Below, piece after piece: positions 51,596-60,884 of a stretch of DNA of 64,000 nt (positions are counted from its first letter, which is position 1; each line of letters begins with the position of its first letter). Source of the stretch: CAYSSJ01 sp964433675 (GTDB lineage Bacteria; Cloacimonadota; Cloacimonadia; Cloacimonadales; TCS61). The position numbers were made by a program, and so were the translations under genes. The stretch lies in the NCBI GenBank assembly GCA_964433675.1, contig CAYSSJ010000003.1, positions 62,001 through 126,000 on the forward strand, given 5' to 3'. The notes under the pieces were generated by a model, which saw only the letters and a program-made list of their open reading frames with translations, searched no databases and was not told the origin of the DNA.

Positions 51596-52837
51596 ATGAT
51601 GTTAAGAAGAGTCTTGTTTGTTCTATCCCTTATTTTTATAATAACTTACGGGCATGCTTTCTTTAGTATGTTTTCCGATAATCCTGCCCATATTGCCACC
51701 AGATACCATAGTGAGATATATGTGCCGGGAACGGTATTGAATTTCCATTTCGATAATTCCCTGCTCTCATTCAAGGATTTTGAAATGTTTCAAGCAGACC
51801 ATGTGCTTACCGCTTCAGAGAAGAGACTTCTAACTAAACAAGATCTGGATATGTATGCTTCTTTTGGATCAGATTTTTTACATTATGGCTATCAAAACTG
51901 GGATTTTACATTGAGTTTGCATGGCTATATGCAAGCGAATATTTTGGATAAGCAGTTTGCAAAGATAGTGTTTTATGGGAATGAGCTGGATAAGCAATAT
52001 ACCATGTATAACGGTGATGATACTCACTTAGTTTCTTTTGCCAAAATGGCTATGAGATATGGTCATCAGACACCGTTTCAGCTAGATTTCATCAAAGAAA
52101 CAAACACTCCATATCCGCTAGTGAACGAAGTGGTAGATCATATTAGAGAGATGTCCATTTATTTAGGCGCAAACATGAATCTTTATACTCCCTTAGCGTA
52201 TGGGGAGGTCATAGAGAGCAAGCAAGAATTCGGAACTACACCAGACAGCAGCTTCTATGACTATCGCATGCACTATATCTACTCGGATGATGAGACTATG
52301 AACAATGTTCAGACCTATTGGGGGTTTGGACTTGGCTTCAAAGCAGAGCTTCCCGATGGTTGGTTCTTTTTCCATCTGGATGATATTTTTGCTTCGCTCA
52401 CTTACAGAGACTTAGCCGGTGGGATGTACGAAGGTACTTACATAGATTCACTTTTGTATTTTGACGAAGATTTCGAACCTTTCGATGAAAGCTATGAAAA
52501 TGACTCGCTTAGAGTATCCAAGCGAAGATATTCGCTCTCTCCAACGGTAAAATTCGGGGTAGAACACGGAGTTTGGGAAGATTTTTCTGTGTCAGTACAA
52601 TACTATCATAGTAAATTCAACTATCAGAAAGGATTCTCGTTTGGTGTACAATGGGATAAGATAGACTGGTTGCCACTGATATTTACCATCGGATCTGCAG
52701 AGAACAGCTACTACGAATTTAGATCAGGCTTGAAATTCCAAAACTTCCAATTGTTAGTAGCCCCAATATACTATAACGGTTTTTTCAATCGAACCAAAGG
52801 ACTTGGTTTCAGAACTGGTATGAAAGTAACCTTCTAA
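51596..52837 (+). CDS. Predicted outer-membrane beta-barrel protein
   Basis: 413 residues. Signal peptide to about residue 21, then FSDNPAHIATRYHSE (the asn-pro-ala start seen in DUF5723/PorQ-like barrels of Bacteroidetes) and many short amphipathic, aromatic-rich strands (e.g. FSFGVQWDKIDWLPL, NSYYEFRSGLKFQNF), ending in GFRTGMKVTF with the C-terminal Phe typical of outer-membrane proteins. Probably acts with the acidic lipoprotein encoded 15 bp upstream. Function unknown. Convergent with the VWA gene, 4 bp apart. Confidence 0.7.
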   Translation: MMLRRVLFVLSLIFIITYGHAFFSMFSDNPAHIATRYHSEIYVPGTVLNFHFDNSLLSFKDFEMFQADHVLTASEKRLLTKQDLDMYASFGSDFLHYGYQNWDFTLSLHGYMQANILDKQFAKIVFYGNELDKQYTMYNGDDTHLVSFAKMAMRYGHQTPFQLDFIKETNTPYPLVNEVVDHIREMSIYLGANMNLYTPLAYGEVIESKQEFGTTPDSSFYDYRMHYIYSDDETMNNVQTYWGFGLGFKAELPDGWFFFHLDDIFASLTYRDLAGGMYEGTYIDSLLYFDEDFEPFDESYENDSLRVSKRRYSLSPTVKFGVEHGVWEDFSVSVQYYHSKFNYQKGFSFGVQWDKIDWLPLIFTIGSAENSYYEFRSGLKFQNFQLLVAPIYYNGFFNRTKGLGFRTGMKVTF

Positions 52838-52841
52838 AATT

Positions 52842-54833
52842 TTATAGTAAACCCCACCGTTTTCGGAGGAATAGTTCACCACAGAAGCAGAGCAGAAAGA
52901 GTGCAATTACATACCATTTACGATAAATCGGGATTTCTTGCAAAATCCTGTCAGTACGCATCTCCGGTTCTTCCTGCGTAAAATTTTCGAAGTTATCGGA
53001 AGTGAGGATACTTCCTCCGGTTTGATTGGCTATGTAGTATAGTAGAGCCGGATTGAATCCTCTATCCCTGTATTCCGGGTTCATATCACTGATCAAGAAT
53101 TCCCCTTCTGCACGCTGATTAGTTAGTTCTTCATCTATCATAAATGTATAAACTCCGGCTTCCAGTTCATCTATCTGAGCTCGGTATTCATCTCCATACT
53201 CCATCATCATAGTCTGCTGAACTGTATTTTGGTCTTCATCTCTGATGGTGAGATAGGGGGTGAGTCCTTTTTGTGGCAGTAATCTCTCGTCGTAGGCACT
53301 GAGTCTGATAGTGACGGGTTCACCTTCATAATATTGAGTTCTTTCTGTTTCAGCAAAAAACCTGTCTGTAGCTTTCTGTCCCAGCCAACTGACAATGTCG
53401 TACATCAAAGAATAGTATCTGTCTCCTTCACTGTGAAGTTGCCAGCGCCAAAATTCCAGAAAACCAAGGGTCAAAACACGACCATCATAGTAGTTCCCAA
53501 ATATGATGGCGGGACTGTTCTGTTCATTCTCCAAACGGGCAAGTACTTCGGCATCTACTGATGAGACAGTGTAATAGTATTTCACCGGTGGGATAGCTCT
53601 GACAGATTCGATTCTCTGGAAAGTTTCATATTTTTGACTTTCTTCGGTTAGATAGAATGGTGCTTGGAATTGACCGGTGATATTCGACAGCTGGGCTGGC
53701 AAAATATCTTCGATAGAACTTATCGGTTTTCCTTGGGTTAATACTCCACCACCCAATCTTAGAAATTGTTCGATCAACTCCACTTGCTGAGCTGAGAAAT
53801 TCATATCATCTATGTTTACAAAAATTAGTACAGTAGCATCGGAGAGTGCTTCAGAGAAATCTATTTCGTTTTGACCTTCATAAAATCCTCCATCTTGATA
53901 GACATAATACTGTGGTTGCCAGCGTGGATTGCGGTGGAGTGCACGCATGATAAAAGCGGAGTCCCAATTTGGAGCATCAGTAACAAGCACGATATTCTTC
54001 CGATCGCTCAATACCTGAACAGCAGTAGATAGTTTATTGTTACCTAAAAAGACTTCTTCAAATTCTTTGCTTTCAATTTCAAATGAAATAGATTTGAGCC
54101 CTGTTTCGATAAATTCATGCTCAAAAATAATCTGTTTATGCTGAGCTTCGGAAAAATCTACTTCTCGCTCTTCCATAATCTCATCATCGATAGAGAATTT
54201 CAGGATCGCTTCTCCATCAAAATCTGTTGCATGTACATTCACACCTATCGGAGTTATCTCATTCTCATAAGCTGTTCGACTAACCCGAATCTCGCTTACT
54301 TCAAGATCGAAGTCGGTTAAATCGAAATCCGGTAAAACTGGAGAGATCGGGATGGGGAAGTTTTCAACTGTCTTGAACTGTTCATCTTTGAACCAGCCGT
54401 CACTAAGCAGGAATACTTTCGAAATATCGGCAAGTATCTTTTCTCTGGTAAGATCTTCTAATGTTTTGGATAGTTTCGTGGTGCTAGTATTACCATCTAT
54501 ACCATCAGCAAAGTAATAAGTGGTGAGTTCGTAATCTTCTGCTTTTACTTCCAGTTCCGATTGGTAAGATGCCAATATTTCGGATTTTGTAGTTTCGTTC
54601 TCGAGCAAATCCATACTGTCAGAATTATCAACCAGAAAGACTATTTCCGATCTTCTCTCTACTCGGCTTACCAATCTTAATATAGGATTAAACAGCAAAA
54701 TCAACAATATGGCTATTGCAACAAAGCGCAAAGATAACAATAGATATCTCCTCGGTGGAGATAAATCCGGCACAGTCTTTTTATAAAACCGCACTGTGAT
54801 GAGCAGTGCGACGATCAAAGCTAACCACAACAT
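52842..54833 (-). CDS. VWA-domain membrane protein
   Basis: 663 residues. Two N-terminal helices (1-15 and 32-54), a VWA-like domain with the metal-ion motif LVDNSDSM (Asp69-x-Ser71-x-Ser73), extracytoplasmic beta domains, a region with a glutamine-amidotransferase-like fold (IVLVTDAPNWDSAFIMR, LRLGGGVLTQG), and a C-terminal helix (about 640-655) followed by a short cytoplasmic tail. This architecture recurs in BatA/B-type proteins of Bacteroidetes and related phyla, where it may take part in envelope stress or protein complex assembly; no MoxR ATPase is adjacent, though. Confidence 0.75.
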   Translation of the reverse strand: MLWLALIVALLITVRFYKKTVPDLSPPRRYLLLSLRFVAIAILLILLFNPILRLVSRVERRSEIVFLVDNSDSMDLLENETTKSEILASYQSELEVKAEDYELTTYYFADGIDGNTSTTKLSKTLEDLTREKILADISKVFLLSDGWFKDEQFKTVENFPIPISPVLPDFDLTDFDLEVSEIRVSRTAYENEITPIGVNVHATDFDGEAILKFSIDDEIMEEREVDFSEAQHKQIIFEHEFIETGLKSISFEIESKEFEEVFLGNNKLSTAVQVLSDRKNIVLVTDAPNWDSAFIMRALHRNPRWQPQYYVYQDGGFYEGQNEIDFSEALSDATVLIFVNIDDMNFSAQQVELIEQFLRLGGGVLTQGKPISSIEDILPAQLSNITGQFQAPFYLTEESQKYETFQRIESVRAIPPVKYYYTVSSVDAEVLARLENEQNSPAIIFGNYYDGRVLTLGFLEFWRWQLHSEGDRYYSLMYDIVSWLGQKATDRFFAETERTQYYEGEPVTIRLSAYDERLLPQKGLTPYLTIRDEDQNTVQQTMMMEYGDEYRAQIDELEAGVYTFMIDEELTNQRAEGEFLISDMNPEYRDRGFNPALLYYIANQTGGSILTSDNFENFTQEEPEMRTDRILQEIPIYRKWYVIALFLLCFCGELFLRKRWGLL

Positions 54834-54836
54834 AAT

Positions 54837-55835
54837 TTACCAATAGTGTTCGGGAGTTTTATCGGTCAAGAGAAAGTTGTGAGTTTTGAGCTCAGGTTCT
54901 ATTGAAATAGGCAATTTTTGTTTCCTCAATCTCGATTTTAGCTCTTTTAGCATTTTAGCACGATTACCCTTGAATAATGAAATATCACGTTCGGAGATAA
55001 TCAAAGTTTTATTTTTGGAATATTTAGAGAGAATTTTTTTCTTCAATATCTCAGCCCAGACTAATTCGGCAAAACCGGGATGATAGGGACCGGCAATGGT
55101 ATTGTCTATATCGGAATGGAGTCCGAGTTTGGCAATTTCGATATCATTATCTTCAAATTCCGATGCCATCATAGCGGTGTGTTTTATCGCTGTCTCAATA
55201 GTAAGCGGTTCGAACTTGCCATTTTTGTACCAATTTGCCAAAATAGTATTTTCCAAGATCACCGTTGGATAGATCCTAACGAATGTGGGTTTACACTCGA
55301 TAGTATCAGCGATTGTTTTACAAAGTGTATCTCTGGAGTATCCTGGCAAACCGGGCATCAGTTGGATACCAAGCGTAAGATCTGCATGCCGGATCAATGT
55401 TGCTGCTTCTTTTGCCTTTTGAGAAGTGTATCCGCGCTTGCTGGCATTCAATACATCATCATCAAAACTTTGGATCCCCAATTCGATTGTACGCACACCA
55501 TGTCTTTTACAAAATGTCAGAATCTCATTATCTATAGCATCGGGACGGGTGGAGATACGTAAACCCGTATTCTCATCCAAGTATTTAGAAGCAATTAACA
55601 GAAATTGTTTTTGAGTATTTTGTGGCAAATTTGTAAAACTGCCACCATAGAAAGCGATCTCTTTCAACTGATCTTTGTTCTTTTCGCAGAAACTATCGAT
55701 CAATTTGGCAAAATCAGTTATAGAGTAAGTGCTTTTATTGGTAATCAAATGCTGATTGCAATAGACACAGGTAAATGGACAGCCACTATGCGGGATAAAT
55801 AAAGGTAGGATCTTTAGAGTTTTAGTTTTTCGCAT
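54837..55835 (-). CDS. Radical SAM protein, Elp3/YhcC-like
   Basis: 332 residues. N-terminal PLFIPHSGCPFTCVYCNQ with the CxxxCxxC cluster motif, then AFYGGSFTNLP (SAM glycine motif), ISTRPDAIDNEIL, ELGIQSFDDDVLNASKRGY and GIQLMPGLPGYSRDT, the common pattern of Elp3-related radical SAM enzymes. The C-terminal acetyltransferase domain of true Elp3 is absent. Location next to rnc is conserved in many Firmicutes. Substrate unknown. Its start overlaps rnc by 22 bp. Confidence 0.85.
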   Translation of the reverse strand: MRKTKTLKILPLFIPHSGCPFTCVYCNQHLITNKSTYSITDFAKLIDSFCEKNKDQLKEIAFYGGSFTNLPQNTQKQFLLIASKYLDENTGLRISTRPDAIDNEILTFCKRHGVRTIELGIQSFDDDVLNASKRGYTSQKAKEAATLIRHADLTLGIQLMPGLPGYSRDTLCKTIADTIECKPTFVRIYPTVILENTILANWYKNGKFEPLTIETAIKHTAMMASEFEDNDIEIAKLGLHSDIDNTIAGPYHPGFAELVWAEILKKKILSKYSKNKTLIISERDISLFKGNRAKMLKELKSRLRKQKLPISIEPELKTHNFLLTDKTPEHYW

Positions 55836-56542
55836 GCTTGTTTTGCTGCATTTTGTTGTGCCTGCTTTTTGGTACTGCCCTCTCCGGAACCCAAAAATTT
55901 TCCATTGACTTTCACTTCGACTGAAAATGTCTTCTCATGTTCCGGTCCTCTTTCATCTATAAGGAGATAATCCGGAACATCCTGATATTTCGATTGGGCA
56001 TATTCTTGCAAAATACTCTTGTAGTTGACCAGATCATCTTCTCGGATATGGATTTTGTAATCTTTCAACAATTTTTTTTTGATGAAGTTGCGAGTAGTTT
56101 CCAGATCACTATCGAGATATATAGCACAAATCAAGGATTCCATCGCATTAGAAAGTATTGTGGAACTACTTTTATCATTATTTTTGAGATTATCCTCATG
56201 CACGATCACATATTTTTGCAAGCCGAGTGAATTGGCACGCAAAGCGAGAAAACGCCGGGATACAAGCTGAGCTTTCAGTTTAGATAGTTCCCCTTCTTGA
56301 TAATTTGGGAACAGGAAATATAATTCTTCCGAGACGATCATTCCCACAATAGAATCGCCCAAAAATTCCATTCTCTCAAAATAAGGAGTCTCATTTTCCG
56401 AAGTAGCAGATGGATGTGTCATAGCTCTCTTGAGAAGTTCTCTATCTTTAAAACGGTAACCGATCAATCTTTCCAATGAAGAGAAATTATCTTTTGGCCC
56501 TGAACTGCCTTTTTTTTTGAGATGAGTTAATGGATTTTTCAA
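55814..56542 (-). CDS. rnc: Ribonuclease III
   Basis: 242-residue double-strand-specific RNase that processes rRNA and other transcripts. RNase III domain with ERMEFLGDSIVGMI (Glu59 and Asp63) and SNAMESLICAIYLD (Glu135; Asn132 where E. coli has Asp), then a double-stranded RNA-binding domain (about 172-240; YKSILQEYAQSK, GSGEGSTKKQAQQNAAKQA). Basic N-terminal extension of about 18 residues. First gene of the leftward unit rnc-radical SAM-VWA. Confidence 0.96.
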   Translation of the reverse strand: MKNPLTHLKKKGSSGPKDNFSSLERLIGYRFKDRELLKRAMTHPSATSENETPYFERMEFLGDSIVGMIVSEELYFLFPNYQEGELSKLKAQLVSRRFLALRANSLGLQKYVIVHEDNLKNNDKSSSTILSNAMESLICAIYLDSDLETTRNFIKKKLLKDYKIHIREDDLVNYKSILQEYAQSKYQDVPDYLLIDERGPEHEKTFSVEVKVNGKFLGSGEGSTKKQAQQNAAKQACEKLKL

Positions 56543-56554
56543 TTTTCTAATCTA

Positions 56555-56591
56555 ATAAATAGAAAAGGGGGACATGATATTCAGTCCCCCT
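56555..56591 (-). terminator. Terminator after the fatty-acid gene cluster
   Basis: Minus strand AGGGGGAC / GTCCCCCT (56566-56573 / 56584-56591), 10-nt loop, followed by TTTCTATTTATT. It lies 7 bp after the fabF stop and ends the fab operon before rnc. Confidence 0.85.
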
Positions 56592-56598
56592 ATTATTA

Positions 56599-57840
56599 CT
56601 ATTCAAATTTTTTAAACACTATCACTCCATTGTGACCACCGAAACCGAGAGAATTGCTTAGTGCGTATTTCACCGGATATTCGATAGCTTCATTGGGAAC
56701 ATAGTCTAGATCACAGTCCGGATCAGGATATTCCAGATTGATCGTCGGATGAAGGATGCTGGTTAATATACTTTTGCAACAGGCAATACCTTCTATAGCA
56801 GCTGCAGCGCCCAACACATGTCCAACCATAGACTTTGTGGAGTTTATCTTCAGTTTATAGGCATGGTCACCAAACACAGTTTTGATCGAGATTGTCTCGT
56901 TCTTGTCATTCAGTGGTGTAGAAGTGCCATGTGCATTTATATAGTCAATATCATCGGGGTTTAATTTAGCGTCATCTATAGCCATTTTCATGGCTCTGGC
57001 TCCACCTTCACCATTTTCAGCCGGGGCAGTTACATGGAAAGCATCGCAAGAAGCGCCGTAACCTATTATTTCAGCGTATATTTTTGCACCTCGTTTTTTG
57101 GCATGTTCCAACTCTTCTAACACAAATACACCTGCACCTTCAGCCATTATGAAGCCATCTCGTTCCCGATCGAAGGGACGGCAAGCTTTTTGGGGATCAT
57201 CGTTTCTTGTACTCAGTGCTTTAAGTGAACAGAATCCTCCGATAGATAACGGAGTGACAGATGCTTCTGCACCACCGGCGAGCATCAGGTCAGCATCTCC
57301 ATACTGGATAGTACGATAAGCTGTGCCCAAAGCATGATTAGCTGAGGCACAGGCTGATGTGATATTGAAATTGATCCCTTTTAAATTGAAATCAATTGCC
57401 ACTTCTGCAGAGGCAATATTGGAGATCATTTTGGGGATAAAGAACGGACTGATCCTGCGTGGTCCATGCTTGAACATTTTATAAGTTTCCGATTCGAAGG
57501 TGGTCATCCCGCCTATACCGGAAGCGATCATTACCCCAAATCGCTCACTGTCGTACGGGTGTTCGAGCATATCGGCATCTTCCAAAGCTTGCTTAGCACT
57601 TATCAAGGCAAATTGGGCATAAGGATCAAGTTTTTTGATTCGTTTACGTTCAAAATGATCTTGAGGATTATAATTCTTGATCTCGGCTGCTATAGTCGAG
57701 CAAAATTCATCTGTGAGTTCAAAGTTTTTTATCGTATCTATACCGGATACGCCGGAAACCATTTTCTCCCAAGTTTCATCGACATTATGTCCCAAAGCAT
57801 TTATAGTACCTAAACCAGTTATCACTACTCTACGTTTCAT
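56599..57840 (-). CDS. fabF: 3-oxoacyl-ACP synthase II
   Basis: 413-residue condensing enzyme that elongates acyl-ACP with malonyl-ACP. Catalytic Cys164 in TSACASANHALG, His304 in INAHGTSTPLND and His341 in KSMVGHVLGAA; N-terminal RRVVITGLGTINALG and C-terminal SNSLGFGGHNG. Last gene of the cluster, separated from acpP by a terminator hairpin. Confidence 0.97.
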   Translation of the reverse strand: MKRRVVITGLGTINALGHNVDETWEKMVSGVSGIDTIKNFELTDEFCSTIAAEIKNYNPQDHFERKRIKKLDPYAQFALISAKQALEDADMLEHPYDSERFGVMIASGIGGMTTFESETYKMFKHGPRRISPFFIPKMISNIASAEVAIDFNLKGINFNITSACASANHALGTAYRTIQYGDADLMLAGGAEASVTPLSIGGFCSLKALSTRNDDPQKACRPFDRERDGFIMAEGAGVFVLEELEHAKKRGAKIYAEIIGYGASCDAFHVTAPAENGEGGARAMKMAIDDAKLNPDDIDYINAHGTSTPLNDKNETISIKTVFGDHAYKLKINSTKSMVGHVLGAAAAIEGIACCKSILTSILHPTINLEYPDPDCDLDYVPNEAIEYPVKYALSNSLGFGGHNGVIVFKKFE

Positions 57841-57870
57841 AATTCCCCTACTTTATTTTTTTAATAAAAT

Positions 57871-57905
57871 TAAAAGAAAAAAGGTGGAGTTTTGATGGCT
57901 CCACC
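57871..57905 (-). terminator. Intercistronic terminator between acpP and fabF
   Basis: Minus strand GGTGGAG / CTCCACC (57883-57889 / 57899-57905) with a 9-nt loop and TTTTTTCTTTTAATTTT. Placed 15 bp after the acpP stop, it should stop much of the transcript before fabF. Confidence 0.88.
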
Positions 57906-57920
57906 ATGATTTTGACCAGA

Positions 57921-58154
57921 TCAATTGATCTTGGATTTCAGATAATCGATAGCTTTGCCGACAGTTACTAACTGTTCAGCTTCTTCGTCTGATATCTCGA
58001 GTTCGAATTCTTCTTCGAATTTCATGATGAGTTCTACTGTATCGAGTGAGTCCGCACCGAGATCATCGATAAAGTGAGCATCGGGTGTAACTTCACTTTC
58101 ATCCACACCGAGTTCCTCGACTATGATCTGTTTAACTTTTTCTTCAATATTCAT
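57921..58154 (-). CDS. acpP: Acyl carrier protein
   Basis: 77 residues, acidic four-helix protein. Phosphopantetheine attachment at Ser36 in DLGADSLDTVEL. GGAGG precedes the ATG. Sits between fabG and fabF. Confidence 0.98.
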   Translation of the reverse strand: MNIEEKVKQIIVEELGVDESEVTPDAHFIDDLGADSLDTVELIMKFEEEFELEISDEEAEQLVTVGKAIDYLKSKIN

Positions 58155-58182
58155 TATTCCTCCTATTTTTTCTTGGGTTTAT

Positions 58183-58926
58183 TTACATTATCAGTCCACC
58201 ATCTACATTGATGGTTTGACCGGTTATATATCTTGCTGAATCGGTAGAGAGAAACAGGCATACTTGTGCTACATCTTCGGAAGTCCCCATTTTCTCCAAT
58301 GGTATTGCTTTTAGATAGTTTTCTACCACTTCGCTTGGCAACTGATTCGTCATCTCAGTTTCGATAAATCCGGGTGCTATGGCATTAACCCGGATATTTC
58401 TCTTGGCGAATTCTTTGGCTGAAGATTTTGTGAGTGCGATTATTCCACCCTTGGATGCAGCATAATTTGCCTGACCGGCATTGCCCATCAAACCAATAAC
58501 GGATGCAATATTGATAATCACTCCACTTCTCTGCTTCAGCATAAAACGACTGACTTTTTGGGTGCAGATAAATGTACCTTTCAGATTAACATTGATCACA
58601 GCATCCCATTCCGATTCTTTCATCTTCATGATCAGATTATCCTTGGTAATCCCGGCATTATTTACCAGCACATCGATACTTCCCCGCTCTTTGTGTATAG
58701 TCTTAAATATAGACTCGATGCTTTCTGCGTTGGTTACATCGGCTGCATAACCGGTAATATTAGGATTGATCTTCTTTAGTTCTTTTACTGCATTATCAAC
58801 AGATTCTTTGGATAGATCGATGATGACGACCATAGAGCCGGCTGTGGCATATTGTTTCGCTACAGCAAAACCGATGCCGCGTGCTGAACCGGTGATCACT
58901 GCTACTTTTCCATCCAACTTCGTCAT
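58183..58926 (-). CDS. fabG: 3-oxoacyl-ACP reductase
   Basis: 247-residue NADPH-dependent short-chain dehydrogenase. Cofactor loop TGSARGIGFAVAK (about 12-24), NNAG (89-92), catalytic Ser142, Tyr155 and Lys159 (YAASKGG), and the C-terminal ITGQTINVDGGL. Overlaps fabD by 4 bp. Confidence 0.96.
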   Translation of the reverse strand: MTKLDGKVAVITGSARGIGFAVAKQYATAGSMVVIIDLSKESVDNAVKELKKINPNITGYAADVTNAESIESIFKTIHKERGSIDVLVNNAGITKDNLIMKMKESEWDAVINVNLKGTFICTQKVSRFMLKQRSGVIINIASVIGLMGNAGQANYAASKGGIIALTKSSAKEFAKRNIRVNAIAPGFIETEMTNQLPSEVVENYLKAIPLEKMGTSEDVAQVCLFLSTDSARYITGQTINVDGGLIM

Positions 58927-59864
58927 ACATCCCTCACTTTTTCTATTACTTTCTCTATATCATCGACTTTATCAACATTTAATATAGTCGCTTTTCTGTC
59001 AATTTTCTTTATCATACCAGCGATAACTTTTTTCGGACCGAACTCGAAAAAAGTATCTATACCCTCATTTAACAGGTGCTGAACGGATTCGACCCAGCGT
59101 ACTGAGGAGGTTATCTGTTTGATTAGATTTTGTTTGATCATATCAGGATCGGTTTCTGCTTTAGCAGATACATTGCATATAACCGGGACTTCGGGGGGAT
59201 TGAATCTGATCGCTTCCATTTCTTCTGCCAGCCAATCTTCTGCTCTGCGGATCAGAGGTGAGTGAAATGGACCGCCGACTGTCAACGGGATAATCCGCTT
59301 GGCTCCTGCTTCTTCTGCTAACAGATTTGCATGTTCTACACCATCCTTACAACCGGAGATGACCGTCTGTTCCGGGGTGTTGAAATTTGCAGCTACTACT
59401 ATGCCGGATTGGGAAGCTTGTTTGCAGATAGAATCTACCAAGGAGGATTCCAATCCAATAATAGCTGCCATTGCAAATGGTGTATCTTCGTTAGCTTTGA
59501 TCATAAATTCACCACGTTTGTGGACTAAATAGAGAGCATCGTTGAAATCGAGGCTGCCATTTGCTACCAGTGCAGAGAATTCTCCCAAAGAATGACCGGC
59601 AACCATTTCCGGTTTTATATCAAGTTCTTTTTTCAATGTTTGCATGGCAACCACACTATGAAAGAGGATCGCCGGTTGGGTAAATTTGGTATCTTTAAGT
59701 TTATCTTCCGGACCATTTTTCATAATGTCCAAAAGATCGACTCCTGCTTTAGCGTGGAATCTTTTTAGTACATTTCCATATTCGGGATAAGCCTCGACAA
59801 AATCCATAGCCATGCCCACATACTGAGCACCCTGCCCCGGAAATACAAAAGCGCATCTATTCAT
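58923..59864 (-). CDS. fabD: Malonyl-CoA:ACP transacylase
   Basis: 313 residues. N-terminal FVFPGQGAQYVGMA, nucleophile Ser92 in VAGHSLGEFSAL, catalytic His in GGPFHSPLI, and the C-terminal FEFGPKKVIAGM. Loads malonyl groups onto ACP. ATG 59862-59864 is preceded by GAGGTG; the frame is open further upstream but the extra 21 codons run over the end of fabH. Confidence 0.96.
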   Translation of the reverse strand: MNRCAFVFPGQGAQYVGMAMDFVEAYPEYGNVLKRFHAKAGVDLLDIMKNGPEDKLKDTKFTQPAILFHSVVAMQTLKKELDIKPEMVAGHSLGEFSALVANGSLDFNDALYLVHKRGEFMIKANEDTPFAMAAIIGLESSLVDSICKQASQSGIVVAANFNTPEQTVISGCKDGVEHANLLAEEAGAKRIIPLTVGGPFHSPLIRRAEDWLAEEMEAIRFNPPEVPVICNVSAKAETDPDMIKQNLIKQITSSVRWVESVQHLLNEGIDTFFEFGPKKVIAGMIKKIDRKATILNVDKVDDIEKVIEKVRDV

Positions 59865-59883
59865 AAAACACCTCAAACAATTT

Positions 59884-60879
59884 TTATAATCTGAATAAGA
59901 GGCTACCGAAAGTAAGCCCGGCACCAAATGCCGTCAGTAATACCAGATCTCCATGACGAATCCTGCCTTCCCGGATAGCTTCGTCCAAAGCTATAGGAAC
60001 GGTAGCTGCGGATGTATTAGCGTATTTTTCGATATTAACGATAACCTTGTCGGGATCGATCTTCAGTTTGTTTCCCAAAGTCTCGATTATACGCAGATTA
60101 GCTTGATGAGATATCAGCCAATCGATAGAATGGATATCCAATTTGTTTCGCTTTAGCACTATATCACAAGCATTGTACATAGATTTAACCGCTAGTTTGA
60201 ATACCTTGTTGCCTTCCATTTGCAATGTATGAAGATTTTTATCTACAGTTTCATGGGTTGCCGGCATTCGCGAACCTCCTGCCGGTTGGATCAACAGCTC
60301 ATTGTAAGTACCATCGGCACTAATATCACTGTCAATGATTTTGGAAATATCTTTTTTTGTGGCTCGGGAAATGACAGTAGCACCGGCTCCATCGCCAAAT
60401 AGGACGCAAGTGTTCCTATCTTCATAGTTGGTGATTTTAGTAAGGATCTCCACTCCGACGACAAGCACATTTTGAACCAGACCGTTTTCGACATATTGCT
60501 TGGCTATATTTGCCGCATATATCCATCCGGTGCATCCTGCAGCGATATCGAAAGCGGGGATATTCTTCAAACCGAGTTTCTTTTGTAAGATACAGGCTGT
60601 GGAAGGAAAAGGATGATCCGGCGATATAGTAGCTACGATGATCATATCGATCTTAGCAGTTTTAAGCTCGGCTGCCTCAATCGCTTGTATTGCTGCTTCA
60701 TATGCCAAATCGGAAGCTGCTTCATCTTCCGAGGCTATGTGCCTTTCAAACATTCCGGTTCTTGTCCTGATCCATTCATCGGATGTGTCCACAATTTTTT
60801 CCAAATCATAATTATTGAGGATCTTCTCGGGGACATAATGACCGGTACCGGAAATTTTTGCATTATATTTAACAAACAT
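59884..60879 (-). CDS. fabH: 3-oxoacyl-ACP synthase III
   Basis: 331-residue initiating condensing enzyme (acyl-CoA + malonyl-ACP). Active site Cys116 (DIAAGCTGWIYA), His258 (LISHQANLRI) and Asn288 (KYANTSAATV; the usual Gly before Asn is Ala here). Tail LTAFGAGLTFGSLLFRL as expected. Second enzyme gene after plsX. Confidence 0.97.
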   Translation of the reverse strand: MFVKYNAKISGTGHYVPEKILNNYDLEKIVDTSDEWIRTRTGMFERHIASEDEAASDLAYEAAIQAIEAAELKTAKIDMIIVATISPDHPFPSTACILQKKLGLKNIPAFDIAAGCTGWIYAANIAKQYVENGLVQNVLVVGVEILTKITNYEDRNTCVLFGDGAGATVISRATKKDISKIIDSDISADGTYNELLIQPAGGSRMPATHETVDKNLHTLQMEGNKVFKLAVKSMYNACDIVLKRNKLDIHSIDWLISHQANLRIIETLGNKLKIDPDKVIVNIEKYANTSAATVPIALDEAIREGRIRHGDLVLLTAFGAGLTFGSLLFRL

Positions 60880-60884
60880 TGTGT

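Noticed and set aside
60140..60180. TTAGCAC-like half-site inside fabH
   Set aside because: It resembles the left half of CIRCE (ttagcacta) but the right half does not match and it lies in coding sequence.
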